This document shows, piece after piece, positions 19,351 to 28,345 of a stretch of DNA of 64,000 nucleotides. Both the position numbers and the translations under genes were made by a program. Position 1 is the first letter of the stretch. Every line of letters begins with the position of its first letter. Below the pieces are notes generated by a model, which had not been told where the DNA came from, did not search any database, and worked only from the letters and a program-made list of their open reading frames with translations. Source of the stretch: Paenibacillus oralis (GTDB taxonomy: Bacteria > Bacillota > Bacilli > Paenibacillales > Paenibacillaceae); contig NZ_RRCN01000001.1 of NCBI RefSeq assembly GCF_003863965.1, positions 3,926,304-3,990,303 on the forward strand, in the 5' to 3' direction.

Positions 19351-20835
19351 TTGTTGACGGATCGCTTGTTGAAGGTATACCCGGCCCCGGCGGGGACAGT
19401 TGGCAACCCGGATTTTTCCGTACGGGTGCGTACGCCCGGAGGCGCGTGGAATGATTTGTTCAGCTATAACGTGAAGGTGGATATGCACGAAGTCCGCGAT
19501 GCTTCCATGGTGATGTTTGATTGCGCGGGAACCGTGGAACTGGAAGTGAGTTATCATCGGCGGCCTGTCGTCAGCGCCGTGGTTCGGCCGCTTTCGAACG
19601 GTTTGCACTGCGAAATCGGCGGCCGCAGGATTTCTCTGACGCTGGATGGCCCCCGATTGCTGTCGCTGGAGGTTAATGGTGATCGCTTCCACAACCTTCA
19701 TATTTTCGCCAATCCGATCGATACGGGCCATGAGGCCGTTTCCGGCGGAGAGGTGCTCGTCGTGCAGCCGGGGCTGCATCGCACAGCGGACATTTTGAGC
19801 CGGCTTGACGGCCTGAACACGGCGGCGGGAAAGCGGACGGTTGTATTTGGCCCGGGCCTTCACCGGCTGGACGAATCCCGGCTGCCGATCCCGTCCCATA
19901 CCTCGGTATACATCGCGGGCGGGGCGGTTGTTTACGGCGGTTTGATATGCGATCACGTCGAGGATGTGGCGATTCGGGGCAGAGGCATCCTGTATATGTC
20001 CGAGTTCGAGAAGACGACCTATTATCGGGGAGTCGAGGTGACGTTCTCCCGTAATATCCTCATTGAAGGAATCACGGTGATCGATCCCCCGCATTATACG
20101 GTCCTCCTCGGACAATCGGAACATATCCGCATCCGCGGTCTCAAAACGTTCAGCGCTCGCGGCTGGTGCGACGGCATCGATATGATGGCTTGCCGACACG
20201 TCGAGATCGCGGGCGGATTTTTGCGCACGTCCGACGACTGTGTTGCGGTGTACGCTTCGCGCGGTGAATTTCAAGGCGACACGCGGGATGTCGCGGTGAG
20301 CGGTTCGATCTTGTGGGCGGATGTGGCCCACCCGATCAATATAGGCACGCACGGGAATTACGAAAGCGAAGGGGATGTCATTGAAAAGTTGATATTCAGC
20401 GATATTGACATGCTGGAGCATCATGAACCGCAGCCGGAGTATTGGGGATGCATGGCCATCAACGCCGGCGATAACAATACGGTGCGGGATGTAACCTTCG
20501 AAGATATTCGCATTGAATCCTTTGAATTGGGCGAATTGTTCAATCTTCGGGTGCTGCAAAACAAGAAATACAATCCGGTTCCGGGGAAACGGATCGAACA
20601 GGTCCGGTTTAAAAATATTCATTTTAACGGAAGCTGCAATTATCCATCGCATATTGCCGGATATGATGAATCGAGAACTGTTCGGAATATTACCTTTGAG
20701 CAGATAACCGTCAACGGTAAACCGTTCGAACTGAAGGAGCCGTATATCATCATCGGAAAACATGTCCATGATGTAAAGGCGCTAGGAGATGACACAGGAA
20801 ACTTTTATGATGACAACAACCCCCGATATCCATGA
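19351..20835 (+). CDS. GH28-like right-handed beta-helix glycosidase
   Basis: A cytosolic (no signal) parallel beta-helix protein of about 494 residues. Repeating coils and three conserved spots recall GH28 polygalacturonases: DGIDMMAC in place of NTDG, TSDDCVAVYAS matching the D-D catalytic pair, and GTHGN in place of GHG. The family hallmark RIK is not obvious. It could therefore be an exo-galacturonase-like enzyme, an uncommon GH28 relative or a GH49-type helix enzyme. The frame opens at GTG 19336, but that codon lies in the GGAGGTGA site; TTG 19351 (or TTG 19354) is the better start. It is the last gene of the transporter operon, 20 bases after the binding protein. Confidence 0.75.
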   Translation: MLTDRLLKVYPAPAGTVGNPDFSVRVRTPGGAWNDLFSYNVKVDMHEVRDASMVMFDCAGTVELEVSYHRRPVVSAVVRPLSNGLHCEIGGRRISLTLDGPRLLSLEVNGDRFHNLHIFANPIDTGHEAVSGGEVLVVQPGLHRTADILSRLDGLNTAAGKRTVVFGPGLHRLDESRLPIPSHTSVYIAGGAVVYGGLICDHVEDVAIRGRGILYMSEFEKTTYYRGVEVTFSRNILIEGITVIDPPHYTVLLGQSEHIRIRGLKTFSARGWCDGIDMMACRHVEIAGGFLRTSDDCVAVYASRGEFQGDTRDVAVSGSILWADVAHPINIGTHGNYESEGDVIEKLIFSDIDMLEHHEPQPEYWGCMAINAGDNNTVRDVTFEDIRIESFELGELFNLRVLQNKKYNPVPGKRIEQVRFKNIHFNGSCNYPSHIAGYDESRTVRNITFEQITVNGKPFELKEPYIIIGKHVHDVKALGDDTGNFYDDNNPRYP

Positions 20836-20848
20836 TATCGGGGGTTGT
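20816..20848. terminator. Perfect 15-bp hairpin between convergent genes
   Basis: ACAACCCCCGATATC and GATATCGGGGGTTGT form a perfect 15-base-pair stem with loop CAT. The left arm is made of the last codons of the beta-helix gene (Asn-Asn-Pro-Arg-Tyr-Pro) and the stop lies in the loop/right arm. There is no T tract on the plus strand, so it may act as a shared barrier or transcript-end stabiliser rather than a classical terminator. Confidence 0.65.
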
Positions 20849-20873
20849 CGCATAAGCGGTTGCAGGCGAACGT

Positions 20874-22544
20874 TCACGGTATAGGTTCGAGCCGCCATTG
20901 TTGGTGGCTGCCAAGCACATACCGCCATTGCTGGACCGGTGTGCCTTCGGCGGCGGATGCCCCCACCACGTCGGCCGGTTTATTCGAATGTACGGGGGTG
21001 ATCCGGTAAAACCCGTCGCCGACGGGAAGGAAAGCAAATTTCTGATTGTCCCCGCCATTGCCGCTCCACACTTGAAATTTGGCGCCATGCTCCAGCGAAC
21101 CGTCCGCTATATCGAGCGAAAGCCCGCTCTCCACATTTTTAATACTGTATTGACCGCCTCCGAGATGGGTTACGGTCCATTGCTGATGAGCTCCTCCGGT
21201 ATAAGTGGATTTCCGCACTTCCGCGCCGCTCGTTCTGCCGCTTGCTTCCATGGCTTTGCCGTCAAGACGCAAGGTGAAGCGGTAAGTCCCGCCAGGAATA
21301 TTTCCATCCGGGAGCTTTGCCGTTCCTCCGCTGCCGGCAGGTCGGGTATAGAGCAGCGTGCCAAATCCGAGTTGGTCGAAGGTCGAAGGATATTGCGGAT
21401 TGGGGCCGCCTTCCGGTCTCGTCCGGGCGGCGCGGGCGGCGATGTTGGGCACGGACAGGCCCTTCCGGTTGGCGTAATGGTTGTAGATCATTTCCCAGAT
21501 CGGCCGGTATTCATCGCGGTTTTGGCTGGATATTGCCGTATCCGTTTTTACGGCGCCGTTTGTGCCGGAGCCCCATTCATAGGCGGCGAACGGTACGTCG
21601 TCCCCGTTGTTGTACTTGGCCACGTATTCGGCGGCGCGCAAAAAGCGGTTGTTGGCCCAGCCGTACAAATCGTCGCCTTGATTCCAGGCCATCTCGTTGA
21701 TGGTAGCCATCAATCCGATGCCCAGTTGAGTGTGCGCCTGGTCGCGGCTGGACTCCTGCCATTGGGCCAGCCCGTCCGGGTGCAGAAACGGAATCGCATT
21801 GTAAATCGAACCGTTGCCGGCGCCGTGTTTGAAATATTCGATGCCGATGTCGTAAATATCGCGGCGGTCGCAAAAAATTCCGATCGCCACGGTGGCCGCC
21901 ATATTGGCCAAATCCCAGTTCGCCCAGTAATTTTGGATGTACGCGTCGTTATGATCGCGGCCGTATTCGTTGCCAATCAAAAAACGCTCGCTAAGCGGTT
22001 TGTAAAATACATCGATCAGCATGTTCTGCATCCGGGCTACGTCAAAACCGGGATAATCCCGCATCAGTTCCGCCGCGTTGGCCATTTGATACCCGCACAG
22101 GCCGGAGGCCAAATAACGGTCCGCATTGCCGGAAATGGTCGTCAGCGTGGAGGACCAGGCATTCAGAATGTCGCGGGCCGTATCGCCGTGGGCCTTGCTG
22201 CCGCTGATCTTCCAGCGTAAGGCATTCTGATACGCGCGGGCGATATCGTTGGACAACAGAGCCACATTATCGCCGGTTCCGCCGCGTTTAATCGTATCTG
22301 TGGCGCGCGGAGTCCAGCCGGCTTGCGAAAGCGGACTGTTGACCAATTGGTTCCAACCGTCCAAATACGGCTGCGTGCCAGCGTTTACCATTTGTTTGAT
22401 CCGGTCCAAATCCGCCTGGGTGTGCAACAGTCCGGGATGGGCAAAGGCGGCTGGTGCCGCGGCTTCCGTTTTCTGGATGTCCACGCTGCTAAACGGACTT
22501 ATTAAGAAGCTCAAAACAATGATCATCGTCCAGCATTTTTTCAA
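20874..22544 (-). CDS. Secreted alginate-lyase-family enzyme with ricin-type lectin domain
   Basis: A 556-residue exported protein: signal peptide ending near TEAAAPA, then an alpha/alpha-toroid alginate-lyase-superfamily domain (residues about 35-385; FAHPGLLHTQADLDRIKQMV, GLCGYQMANAAELMRDYPGF, NYWANWDLANMAA, SRDQAHTQLGIGLM), then a beta-trefoil lectin (residues about 415-556) with QQW repeats (HQQWTVTHLG, NQKFAFLPV, HQQWRLEPIP). The His and Tyr/Asn in the toroid are the usual lyase residues (N, H, Y). Substrate is an uronate polysaccharide by context; exact polymer unknown. Start is TTG 22544 behind GGGGAGG. It is divergent from the large lyase-like gene. Confidence 0.87.
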   Translation of the reverse strand: MKKCWTMIIVLSFLISPFSSVDIQKTEAAAPAAFAHPGLLHTQADLDRIKQMVNAGTQPYLDGWNQLVNSPLSQAGWTPRATDTIKRGGTGDNVALLSNDIARAYQNALRWKISGSKAHGDTARDILNAWSSTLTTISGNADRYLASGLCGYQMANAAELMRDYPGFDVARMQNMLIDVFYKPLSERFLIGNEYGRDHNDAYIQNYWANWDLANMAATVAIGIFCDRRDIYDIGIEYFKHGAGNGSIYNAIPFLHPDGLAQWQESSRDQAHTQLGIGLMATINEMAWNQGDDLYGWANNRFLRAAEYVAKYNNGDDVPFAAYEWGSGTNGAVKTDTAISSQNRDEYRPIWEMIYNHYANRKGLSVPNIAARAARTRPEGGPNPQYPSTFDQLGFGTLLYTRPAGSGGTAKLPDGNIPGGTYRFTLRLDGKAMEASGRTSGAEVRKSTYTGGAHQQWTVTHLGGGQYSIKNVESGLSLDIADGSLEHGAKFQVWSGNGGDNQKFAFLPVGDGFYRITPVHSNKPADVVGASAAEGTPVQQWRYVLGSHQQWRLEPIP

Positions 22545-22808
22545 TGTATAACCTCCCCTTCTAAAACTAAATTAGGAAGCGCCTCCAAATATACTTTAAA
22601 CGATATTAAAACAAGAATAAATTGCTAAATTATTAAATTTAGTCCAATAATTAAATTTAAATTTACGCAATTCAGCTAAAATGGATTGGGCACGATTAAT
22701 TAAAAGAAATTATAAAAAAATAAAAGATTTTGCAATAGATAATAAAACAGGATTTTGTTATGATTAGCCATGTTTCAGCGAAAAGATTGAAATTAAGGAG
22801 GTTGGATT
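22545..22808. other. AT-rich divergent promoter region
   Basis: 264 bases between the two divergent secreted-lyase genes, strikingly AT-rich compared with both flanks, with the TTTAAATTTAAATT-type stretches around 22640-22665. No gene is seen; it must hold the promoters of both genes, but I could not pick clear -35/-10 pairs. Confidence 0.5.
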
Positions 22809-25800
22809 ATGAATATCCGGAACCCGCAAATACGCAAAGCTTTTGCCGTAATGATTTCGGGCGTGTTGAGTACCTTGTCTTTTTTAGGAACCGGTTTGCC
22901 CCGGGCTTTGGCGGACGCAGCCGTTCCTTCCCCTTCGGCCGATGTCGTCATTCAGGAAACCGTCAGCAACGGATTTATCCACCCGGGCGTAGGTTTGACC
23001 AAAGCGATCTTGGAAAACATGCGCGAGCAAGTCATTGCCCGTAAAGATCCCTGGCATTCTTACTATGAGGCGATGGCGCTTTCTCCTTACGCCTCCAGAA
23101 ACGTCACCTCAAGCAATGCCAGTCCCGCGGACCCTGCCAAGCCGAAATCCGTCGCGGTCAACAGTAAAGGGGCTTTTGTCGCCGATGGATTGAAAGCGTA
23201 TACACAAGCGGTTATGTATTATATTACAGGCGATGAGACTTACCGTGCCAACGCGATGAACATCATCCGGATTTGGGAGCGGATGGACCCTGATCAATAT
23301 ACTTATTTCACGGATTCTCACATTCATATGGGGATTCCGCTCTATCGGATGGTAACGGCGGCTGAGCTTTTGCGATATACGAGCGCCCGGAACGAAGCGC
23401 TGAATTGGACGGAGAAAGATACCGCCGATTTCACCAACAACCTGATTCACCCGATGACGGAAACCTTTCTTCATGGAAACAATTACTTCATGAACCAGCA
23501 TACGTATCCTTTGCTGGGAGCGATGTCCGGATATATCTTTACGGATAACAGGGAGAGATACAACGAGGGCGTAGAATGGTTTACCGTAAATAAAACCGCG
23601 GTGGATCAAGGCCAAAACGGCTCGATCAAGCAGCTGTTCCGGTTGGTGGATGCCGATGCGTTAACCGGCGAGCCGGTGAATCCGCCGCGGGTGCAGCATG
23701 TCGAAATGGGCAGAGATCAAGCTCATGGGGCTGGAGATCTCGTCAATGCGGAGATTTTATGCCGTTTGCTGGAAGCGCAAGGAACCAAAGTCGATTCCGA
23801 TGACGGAACGGTTTCGACCGCCGCGGACGCCGTGAATGCCTATGGTTTTCTGGACAACCGAATATTAGAGGCGGCCGATTACTTTGCCCGGTTCATGCTG
23901 GGCTATGATACGCCTTGGACCCCGGTGGCGGCGCATACCGATCCCGCGGGAAATCCGACCATCATTTATAAAGAACTGTCGGAGGCATACCGGGGGCGCA
24001 TCGGCGGCAATGTGTATGGCTTGTTTTATTATTACAAATACGCGGCAGGCATCGGTATGGAAAAAGAAGCGCCATACTACACCGAAATGTTTGCCAAGCG
24101 TTTGCCTTTTTATTGGGAATCCCCGGACGCCGGGGGGGAATATTGGCTGTATATTCCGAAAGAAGCCGAAGCGGAAGGCGCGGACACGCTTCCCAAAGCT
24201 TCGGCAAACCCGGATCTGATCGAAACCGAACACCGCTTCGTGAGCCTCGATCCCCATTCCCAGCTGAAGCAGGAGGATGCGACGGCATATGTCGAGATCA
24301 AGAGCACGGAAGAAGGCAGCCGGATCGCTATCGTCGGTTCCGCCACATCGGCCAAAACGATCGGGCTTAAAATCCGGACGAATGGCACGGCAATGCTTGA
24401 GATCAACGGATGGTCCGACGATGTGCTGACGCTCCCGGATACGCGCGGCCAGTGGACGTATATCACATATACGGTGGACGGCCTGCGCGGATTGGGCGAT
24501 CTGATTTATTTCCAGGTCAAGGGCGAAGGCACGGCGGTTGACATCGATCATATCCATTTGAAAGCGAGCGAACAACTGACACCGCCGGTGTTCCAAGCGG
24601 GCGCGGCATCGCTGGACTTATTTACTTATGTGGGCTCGCAAGCTCCTCTCCGGTACGATTTCTCCGCGGTCGATACCGAGGCATCCGATGTTGTCGCCTA
24701 TCAACTGGATCATAAGCCGGAGGGCGCTTCTTTCGATGAAAGCACGGGCGCGTTTTCCTGGAAGCCCGAGCGGGCGGGAACCTATTCTTTTATCGTGGGA
24801 GCGGGCGACGGAACTTCGGTATCGACCATGGCGGTCAACGTTATCGTCAGCAGCGACCGGCAATCGGCCCTGAAGGCCGTCACCTTGCCTTATCGAGAAA
24901 CGACCAAATATGTGTCCGCGTCTTTGCAGCATTTCCTGGATCAATATGAAGCGGCCCAAAATGCCCTTTCCGGGACAGCGGATGATGCGTTTTTACAAAA
25001 GCTGGCCGACCTTAGGCTGGCGGTGATCGGCCTGAAGGAATTGACTCCGCTGCTCGCGGATGGAAGCATCGACTATTCCGGCATGCTTGCTGCCGCAACC
25101 TTCTATAACGAAGTGCTTCATCTGCTGGACAACTACGCGGGCAGCTTCGCTTTTTACGGGAACGCCGTGAATTTGACGCATACGATGGACTTTGGCCCCG
25201 ATTTTAAAGTGGCGGCAAACGCCTTTGAACTCCAGGTTAGAGCCAGCTTTCCGGAGCGGATTGGCGGCACCGCTTTGTTCGGCTCCAATGACATGGAAAC
25301 CTGGGACCGTCTAACCCCGGAAACGACCAAAGTGTCGGAGGATAGGCAAAGACTTGAAGTCAGCGGCGAGTACAGGAATAAGCCGTACCGCTTTTTCAAA
25401 ATTCAAATGATTGAACCGTCCAGCACGATGCTTGAATTGTCCGAGTTCCGCATTTACGGAGAGCGGCTGGAGACGAACAACAAGCTTGTGTCGGTGTCCA
25501 TCGCTTCTGCCGACAGTATTCGGCAACGGGTTGACATCGGCGATACCGTTACGGTGTCCTTTCGCTCCTCCGAGCAAATAAGGGATGTAAAAGTGACTAT
25601 CCAAGGCCAAGAAGCGGCCGTCTCGTCGGCGGATCACATCCACTGGACGGCATCGGCGGTGATGGACAGTTCGGCCCGCACGGGAGAAATCGGCTTCTCC
25701 ATTTCCTACAAGACGGCCAGCGGGGAGGCTGCAGAGCCGGCCTATTTGACCACCGACGGTACGCTTTTGTATCTGATCGACCGTTCCAAGCAGCTTGCTG

Positions 25801-26261
25801 TTCCCAAGCTGGCTACGGTCGTGGCTTCCGATAAACAGTGGGGGAACGGCGGCCTGTCCGCAGAGCAGGTCGGTTATCTGCTGTTTGACGGCGACGCGGC
25901 CACTTTCGGCGATCTTGCTGCCGGCGCCGGAGCCTATTACATGGTGGACTTTGGCGAAGGCGCAACGGTCAGGCTGAGCGGAATCAATTTGCTGCCGAGG
26001 GCTTCGTATGCGAGCCGGATGAACGGCGTGATCGTGCAGGGTTCCAATGACAAGGATGTCTGGACCGATCTGATTTTGCCGGTATCGGGCGCGGCCGAGG
26101 GGACGTGGACGTTTATGGACGGCGACAACATCTTGGACAGCGGTTCCTATCGCTACTTAAGAATTTACAACAATGCATCCTGGAACGGAAATATAGCCGA
26201 AGTGGAATTTTATGGAGATTATCGTGCTCAAAGCGCGGATTCCGGGTCCGCAGCGGCTTGA
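22809..26261 (+). CDS. Large secreted multidomain polysaccharide lyase-like protein
   Basis: An 1150-residue exported protein. Signal peptide residues 1-36 (ends ALADA), then an alginate-lyase-superfamily toroid (about 50-460; HPGVGLTKAILENMREQV, HGNNYFMNQHTYPLLGAMSGY, VEMGRDQAHGAGDLVNAEILC), a carbohydrate-binding-like sandwich (about 470-590, ending VDIDHIHLKA), a cadherin/Ig-like domain (about 600-690; PEGASFDESTGAFSWKPERAGTYSF), a helical linker, a first discoidin-like domain (about 790-890), an Ig-like domain and a second discoidin (about 1000-1135; VQGSNDKDVWTDLI, YLRIYNNASWNGNIAEVEFYG). Ribosome site AAGGAGG. It probably cleaves the same uronate polymer as the divergent enzyme; no wall-anchor motif is seen. 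Confidence 0.85.
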   Translation: MNIRNPQIRKAFAVMISGVLSTLSFLGTGLPRALADAAVPSPSADVVIQETVSNGFIHPGVGLTKAILENMREQVIARKDPWHSYYEAMALSPYASRNVTSSNASPADPAKPKSVAVNSKGAFVADGLKAYTQAVMYYITGDETYRANAMNIIRIWERMDPDQYTYFTDSHIHMGIPLYRMVTAAELLRYTSARNEALNWTEKDTADFTNNLIHPMTETFLHGNNYFMNQHTYPLLGAMSGYIFTDNRERYNEGVEWFTVNKTAVDQGQNGSIKQLFRLVDADALTGEPVNPPRVQHVEMGRDQAHGAGDLVNAEILCRLLEAQGTKVDSDDGTVSTAADAVNAYGFLDNRILEAADYFARFMLGYDTPWTPVAAHTDPAGNPTIIYKELSEAYRGRIGGNVYGLFYYYKYAAGIGMEKEAPYYTEMFAKRLPFYWESPDAGGEYWLYIPKEAEAEGADTLPKASANPDLIETEHRFVSLDPHSQLKQEDATAYVEIKSTEEGSRIAIVGSATSAKTIGLKIRTNGTAMLEINGWSDDVLTLPDTRGQWTYITYTVDGLRGLGDLIYFQVKGEGTAVDIDHIHLKASEQLTPPVFQAGAASLDLFTYVGSQAPLRYDFSAVDTEASDVVAYQLDHKPEGASFDESTGAFSWKPERAGTYSFIVGAGDGTSVSTMAVNVIVSSDRQSALKAVTLPYRETTKYVSASLQHFLDQYEAAQNALSGTADDAFLQKLADLRLAVIGLKELTPLLADGSIDYSGMLAAATFYNEVLHLLDNYAGSFAFYGNAVNLTHTMDFGPDFKVAANAFELQVRASFPERIGGTALFGSNDMETWDRLTPETTKVSEDRQRLEVSGEYRNKPYRFFKIQMIEPSSTMLELSEFRIYGERLETNNKLVSVSIASADSIRQRVDIGDTVTVSFRSSEQIRDVKVTIQGQEAAVSSADHIHWTASAVMDSSARTGEIGFSISYKTASGEAAEPAYLTTDGTLLYLIDRSKQLAVPKLATVVASDKQWGNGGLSAEQVGYLLFDGDAATFGDLAAGAGAYYMVDFGEGATVRLSGINLLPRASYASRMNGVIVQGSNDKDVWTDLILPVSGAAEGTWTFMDGDNILDSGSYRYLRIYNNASWNGNIAEVEFYGDYRAQSADSGSAAA

Positions 26262-26335
26262 ACCGGCCGGGTTTGCGGAGGCCGCGTAGCAGCGGCTAAA
26301 CAAGGAAGCTCTTTACACCAAAGTAGGAGTCAAAG

Positions 26336-26369
26336 AACCGCCGGAGCGAAAAGGGTCCGGCGGTTTTGG
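26336..26369 (+). terminator. Terminator behind the large lyase gene
   Basis: AACCGCCGGA (26336-26345) pairs with TCCGGCGGTT (26356-26365) followed by TTTGG. The short T run makes it moderate. Confidence 0.65.
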
Positions 26370-26377
26370 CCGCAAGT

Positions 26378-26463
26378 TTATTTCATATAAATCGGCATCA
26401 ACACTTCATCAACCCATTGCTCCAGATACGCTTTCGTTACATTTCCGCCTCTTAAATTTGGTT
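26378..26463 (-). pseudogene. C-terminal relic of an unidentified gene
   Basis: On the minus strand a short frame reads PNLRGGNVTKAYLEQWVDEV then LMPIYMK and a TAA stop at 26378. It has coding character but no start or upstream continuation, so it is the tail of a deleted gene; the pattern would suit the C-terminus of a solute-binding protein, but it is too short to prove. Confidence 0.4.
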
Positions 26464-26523
26464 TACTCGCTTGTTGTATGATGAACCCGAGAGGGAGACT
26501 AATACAAACAAGGAGAGGTGAGC

Positions 26524-26634
26524 ATGCCGGAAATGAAACTGACGCAACATTTATTCAAACGATACGGGAGCAAAGTGGTGATTGGTCCGGGAATTGCTGC
26601 AACTATACCAGATCTATCCAATCTATACCATTAG
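26524..26634 (+). pseudogene. N-terminal relic of an ABC transporter ATPase
   Basis: Behind a good AGGAGAGGTGA ribosome site, the frame reads MPEMKLTQHLFKRYGSKVVI, very close to the usual start of an ABC ATPase (strand, K-RYG, then the aromatic base contact) before the Walker A loop. The match ends near base 26583 and a stop follows at 26632, so Walker A and all later motifs are lost. It would have been the first gene of the transporter operon whose other pieces follow. Confidence 0.6.
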
Positions 26635-26770
26635 TGTTGAGAGAGTACTAGGGGGACATAACTTATTCCTCATTAAATCGTGTTGGCTGGATCCTGAGAT
26701 TACTGACAAGAAAACGTTGCAGGAATGGATGCATCGCTCAAAATCCCTTGAACACCAAATAATCGGTTAA
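26582..26770 (+). CDS. Short open frame of unknown origin
   Basis: A 62-codon frame in the sequence that interrupts the decayed transporter operon. It reads LLQLYQIYPIYTISVERVL then GGHNLFLIKSCWLDPEITDK. I recognise nothing in it and no convincing ribosome site is seen; it may be a fragment brought in with the rearrangement rather than a working gene. The stretch 26771-26822 is AT-rich and empty. Confidence 0.2.
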   Translation: MVRELLQLYQIYPIYTISVERVLGGHNLFLIKSCWLDPEITDKKTLQEWMHRSKSLEHQIIG

Positions 26771-26823
26771 ATCAAACTAACCCCATAATAGTTTTTATAT
26801 ACTATAATTTTGCTTGTATAACG

Positions 26824-27420
26824 GGACAGTTTGCCTACAACGACCCGTCGACCGGCGGCTCCGGCAGTTCTTTTGTGCAGACGGTGATCTATAAGGATAT
26901 GCCCGAGGAGGAAATTCACAACTCCGATCCGTCCGTGATGGCGAAGTGGGACAGCGGTTTTAACACGCTGAAAGAATTGGGACAATACGTGTACGGTGAA
27001 GGAATTTATCCGAAGAAAAACCAGGGCACGCTCGATCTGCTGATGAACGGCGAGGTGTCAATCATTCCCGCCTGGTCCGATATGGTGCTGCAGCAGCTTA
27101 ACGAAGGATTGCTCCCGGATACGATCAAAATGCAGCAAATTACGCCCGGGTTTAACGGCGGCCCGACTTATTTGATGGTGAACAGCGCGTCGGAGAAGAA
27201 GGAAGCGATCTATCAGTTCCTCGATTTCTTGCTATCGCCGGAAGCTCAGGCGGTCGTTGTCGAGAAAATGAACGGTTTCCCGGGCATCGAGCTGGCGAAT
27301 ATGCCGCAGGAGACGCAGGACAAGTTTAAAGGAGTAGCCGAAGGCTTCCGGACGTTCAATATCGGCGATCTGGGCACGGAGATCAACAAACGCTGGCAGA
27401 GCGAAGTTGCGGCCCAATGA
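26824..27420 (+). pseudogene. 5'-truncated ABC solute-binding protein
   Basis: From base 26824 the frame codes for the C-terminal half of a family-1 binding protein (GQFAYNDPSTGGSGSSFVQT, GEVSIIPAWSDMVLQQL, FNGGPTYLMVNSASEKKEAI, FLDFLLSPEAQAVVVEKMNG, EINKRWQSEVAAQ). About 180-200 N-terminal residues including the lipoprotein signal are gone: upstream sequence changes abruptly from GC-rich coding to AT-rich non-coding near 26823. A GTG at 26875 is the first possible start but would give an unexported stump. It overlaps the following permease by four bases, the original operon structure. Confidence 0.85.
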
Positions 27421-28256
27421 GCAAAGCGTGGAAACAAGCGATGGCGGGGTTGGCGATGGTCATCCCCTCTTTCGCTGTTTTGCTGGTCGTTGTCATCATT
27501 CCGGTCATCCAGTCTCTCCTTATGAGCCTCAGCAACGGGGAGGGCGGATACGATCTGAGCCGGTATCAGCTTTTGTTCACCGACAAGGGGCTGCGCGCCA
27601 ATATCCTGTTTACGCTGCGCATCACGCTGATCACCTGCGCGCTCGTGCTGCTCATTAGCTACGTGCTGGCCGTCTACATGCGCTTTAACAAGGGGCCGAT
27701 CGTTGAGCTGATTCGCAAGACGTATATGATCCCGCTGTTCATCCCCGGCGTGATCGCCACCTACGGGCTGATCAATCTGCTCGGCAATCACGGCTGGCTG
27801 GCCCGATGGCTTGACGGAACCGGCATCCTGCTCCCGCGCATCATTTTTGATGAGAAGGGGATCATCATCGCCAATTTATGGTTCAACATCCCGTTTACGA
27901 CGATGCTGCTCAGCTCCGCGCTGGCCGGTATCCCCGCTTCGGTCATCGAAAGCGCGAAGGACGTGGGGGCGGGGAAACTGCAGCTGTTTACGCGTTTTAT
28001 TTTTCCGCTTACGTACAAAACGTTTCTCGTCGCCCTGACCTTTGTGTTCATGGGGGTCATCGGATCGTTCACCGCGCCGTTTCTGCTCGGAGCAAATTCC
28101 CCGCAAATGCTGGGGGTTTCGATGCAGCAGGTGTTCAGCGTCTTCCAGGAGCGGGAACAGGCCGCGGCGATGGCGTTCTTCTCTTTCCTGCTTTGCTCCG
28201 TACTGGGCGCTTTTTATATCCGCTCCATGGCCCGCGAAGAAAACGTAAAAATGTAA
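27417..28256 (+). CDS. ABC transporter permease (orphaned)
   Basis: A complete 279-residue membrane subunit of the PotB/ThiP-like type with six helices and the EAA-type loop ASVIESAKDVGAGKLQLFTRFIFPLT. Family context is spermidine/putrescine- or iron/2-aminoethylphosphonate-type importers, substrate unknown. It is intact, but its ATPase and binding protein are relics and the second permease is cut, so it probably has no working transporter. ATG 27417 overlaps the preceding stop. Confidence 0.85.
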   Translation: MSKAWKQAMAGLAMVIPSFAVLLVVVIIPVIQSLLMSLSNGEGGYDLSRYQLLFTDKGLRANILFTLRITLITCALVLLISYVLAVYMRFNKGPIVELIRKTYMIPLFIPGVIATYGLINLLGNHGWLARWLDGTGILLPRIIFDEKGIIIANLWFNIPFTTMLLSSALAGIPASVIESAKDVGAGKLQLFTRFIFPLTYKTFLVALTFVFMGVIGSFTAPFLLGANSPQMLGVSMQQVFSVFQEREQAAAMAFFSFLLCSVLGAFYIRSMAREENVKM

Positions 28257-28345
28257 TCAAAAGCAGCGAGAAAGCCGCTAAACACAAGGGGTTCCGGGTG
28301 TTTGGCGATTTTTTCTTTGGCTTGAAAACCAAACGTTATAAGCTG
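28257..28345 (+). pseudogene. Possible N-terminal stub of a second permease
   Basis: After the permease stop the sequence codes IKSSEKAAKHKGFRVFGDFF then FGLKTKRYKL before it meets the 3' end of the convergent carboxypeptidase gene. A charged N-terminus of this kind is usual for the second permease of such operons, but no membrane helix remains. No clear start codon is present. Call rests mainly on position. Confidence 0.35.

Noticed and set aside
19348..22220. Very long open frames opposite the helix-enzyme gene (473 codons, minus) and opposite the lyase gene (440 codons, plus)
   Set aside because: Both are antisense shadows in GC-rich coding sequence: no ribosome site at a sensible start and Arg/Ala/Val-rich translations without any family motif.
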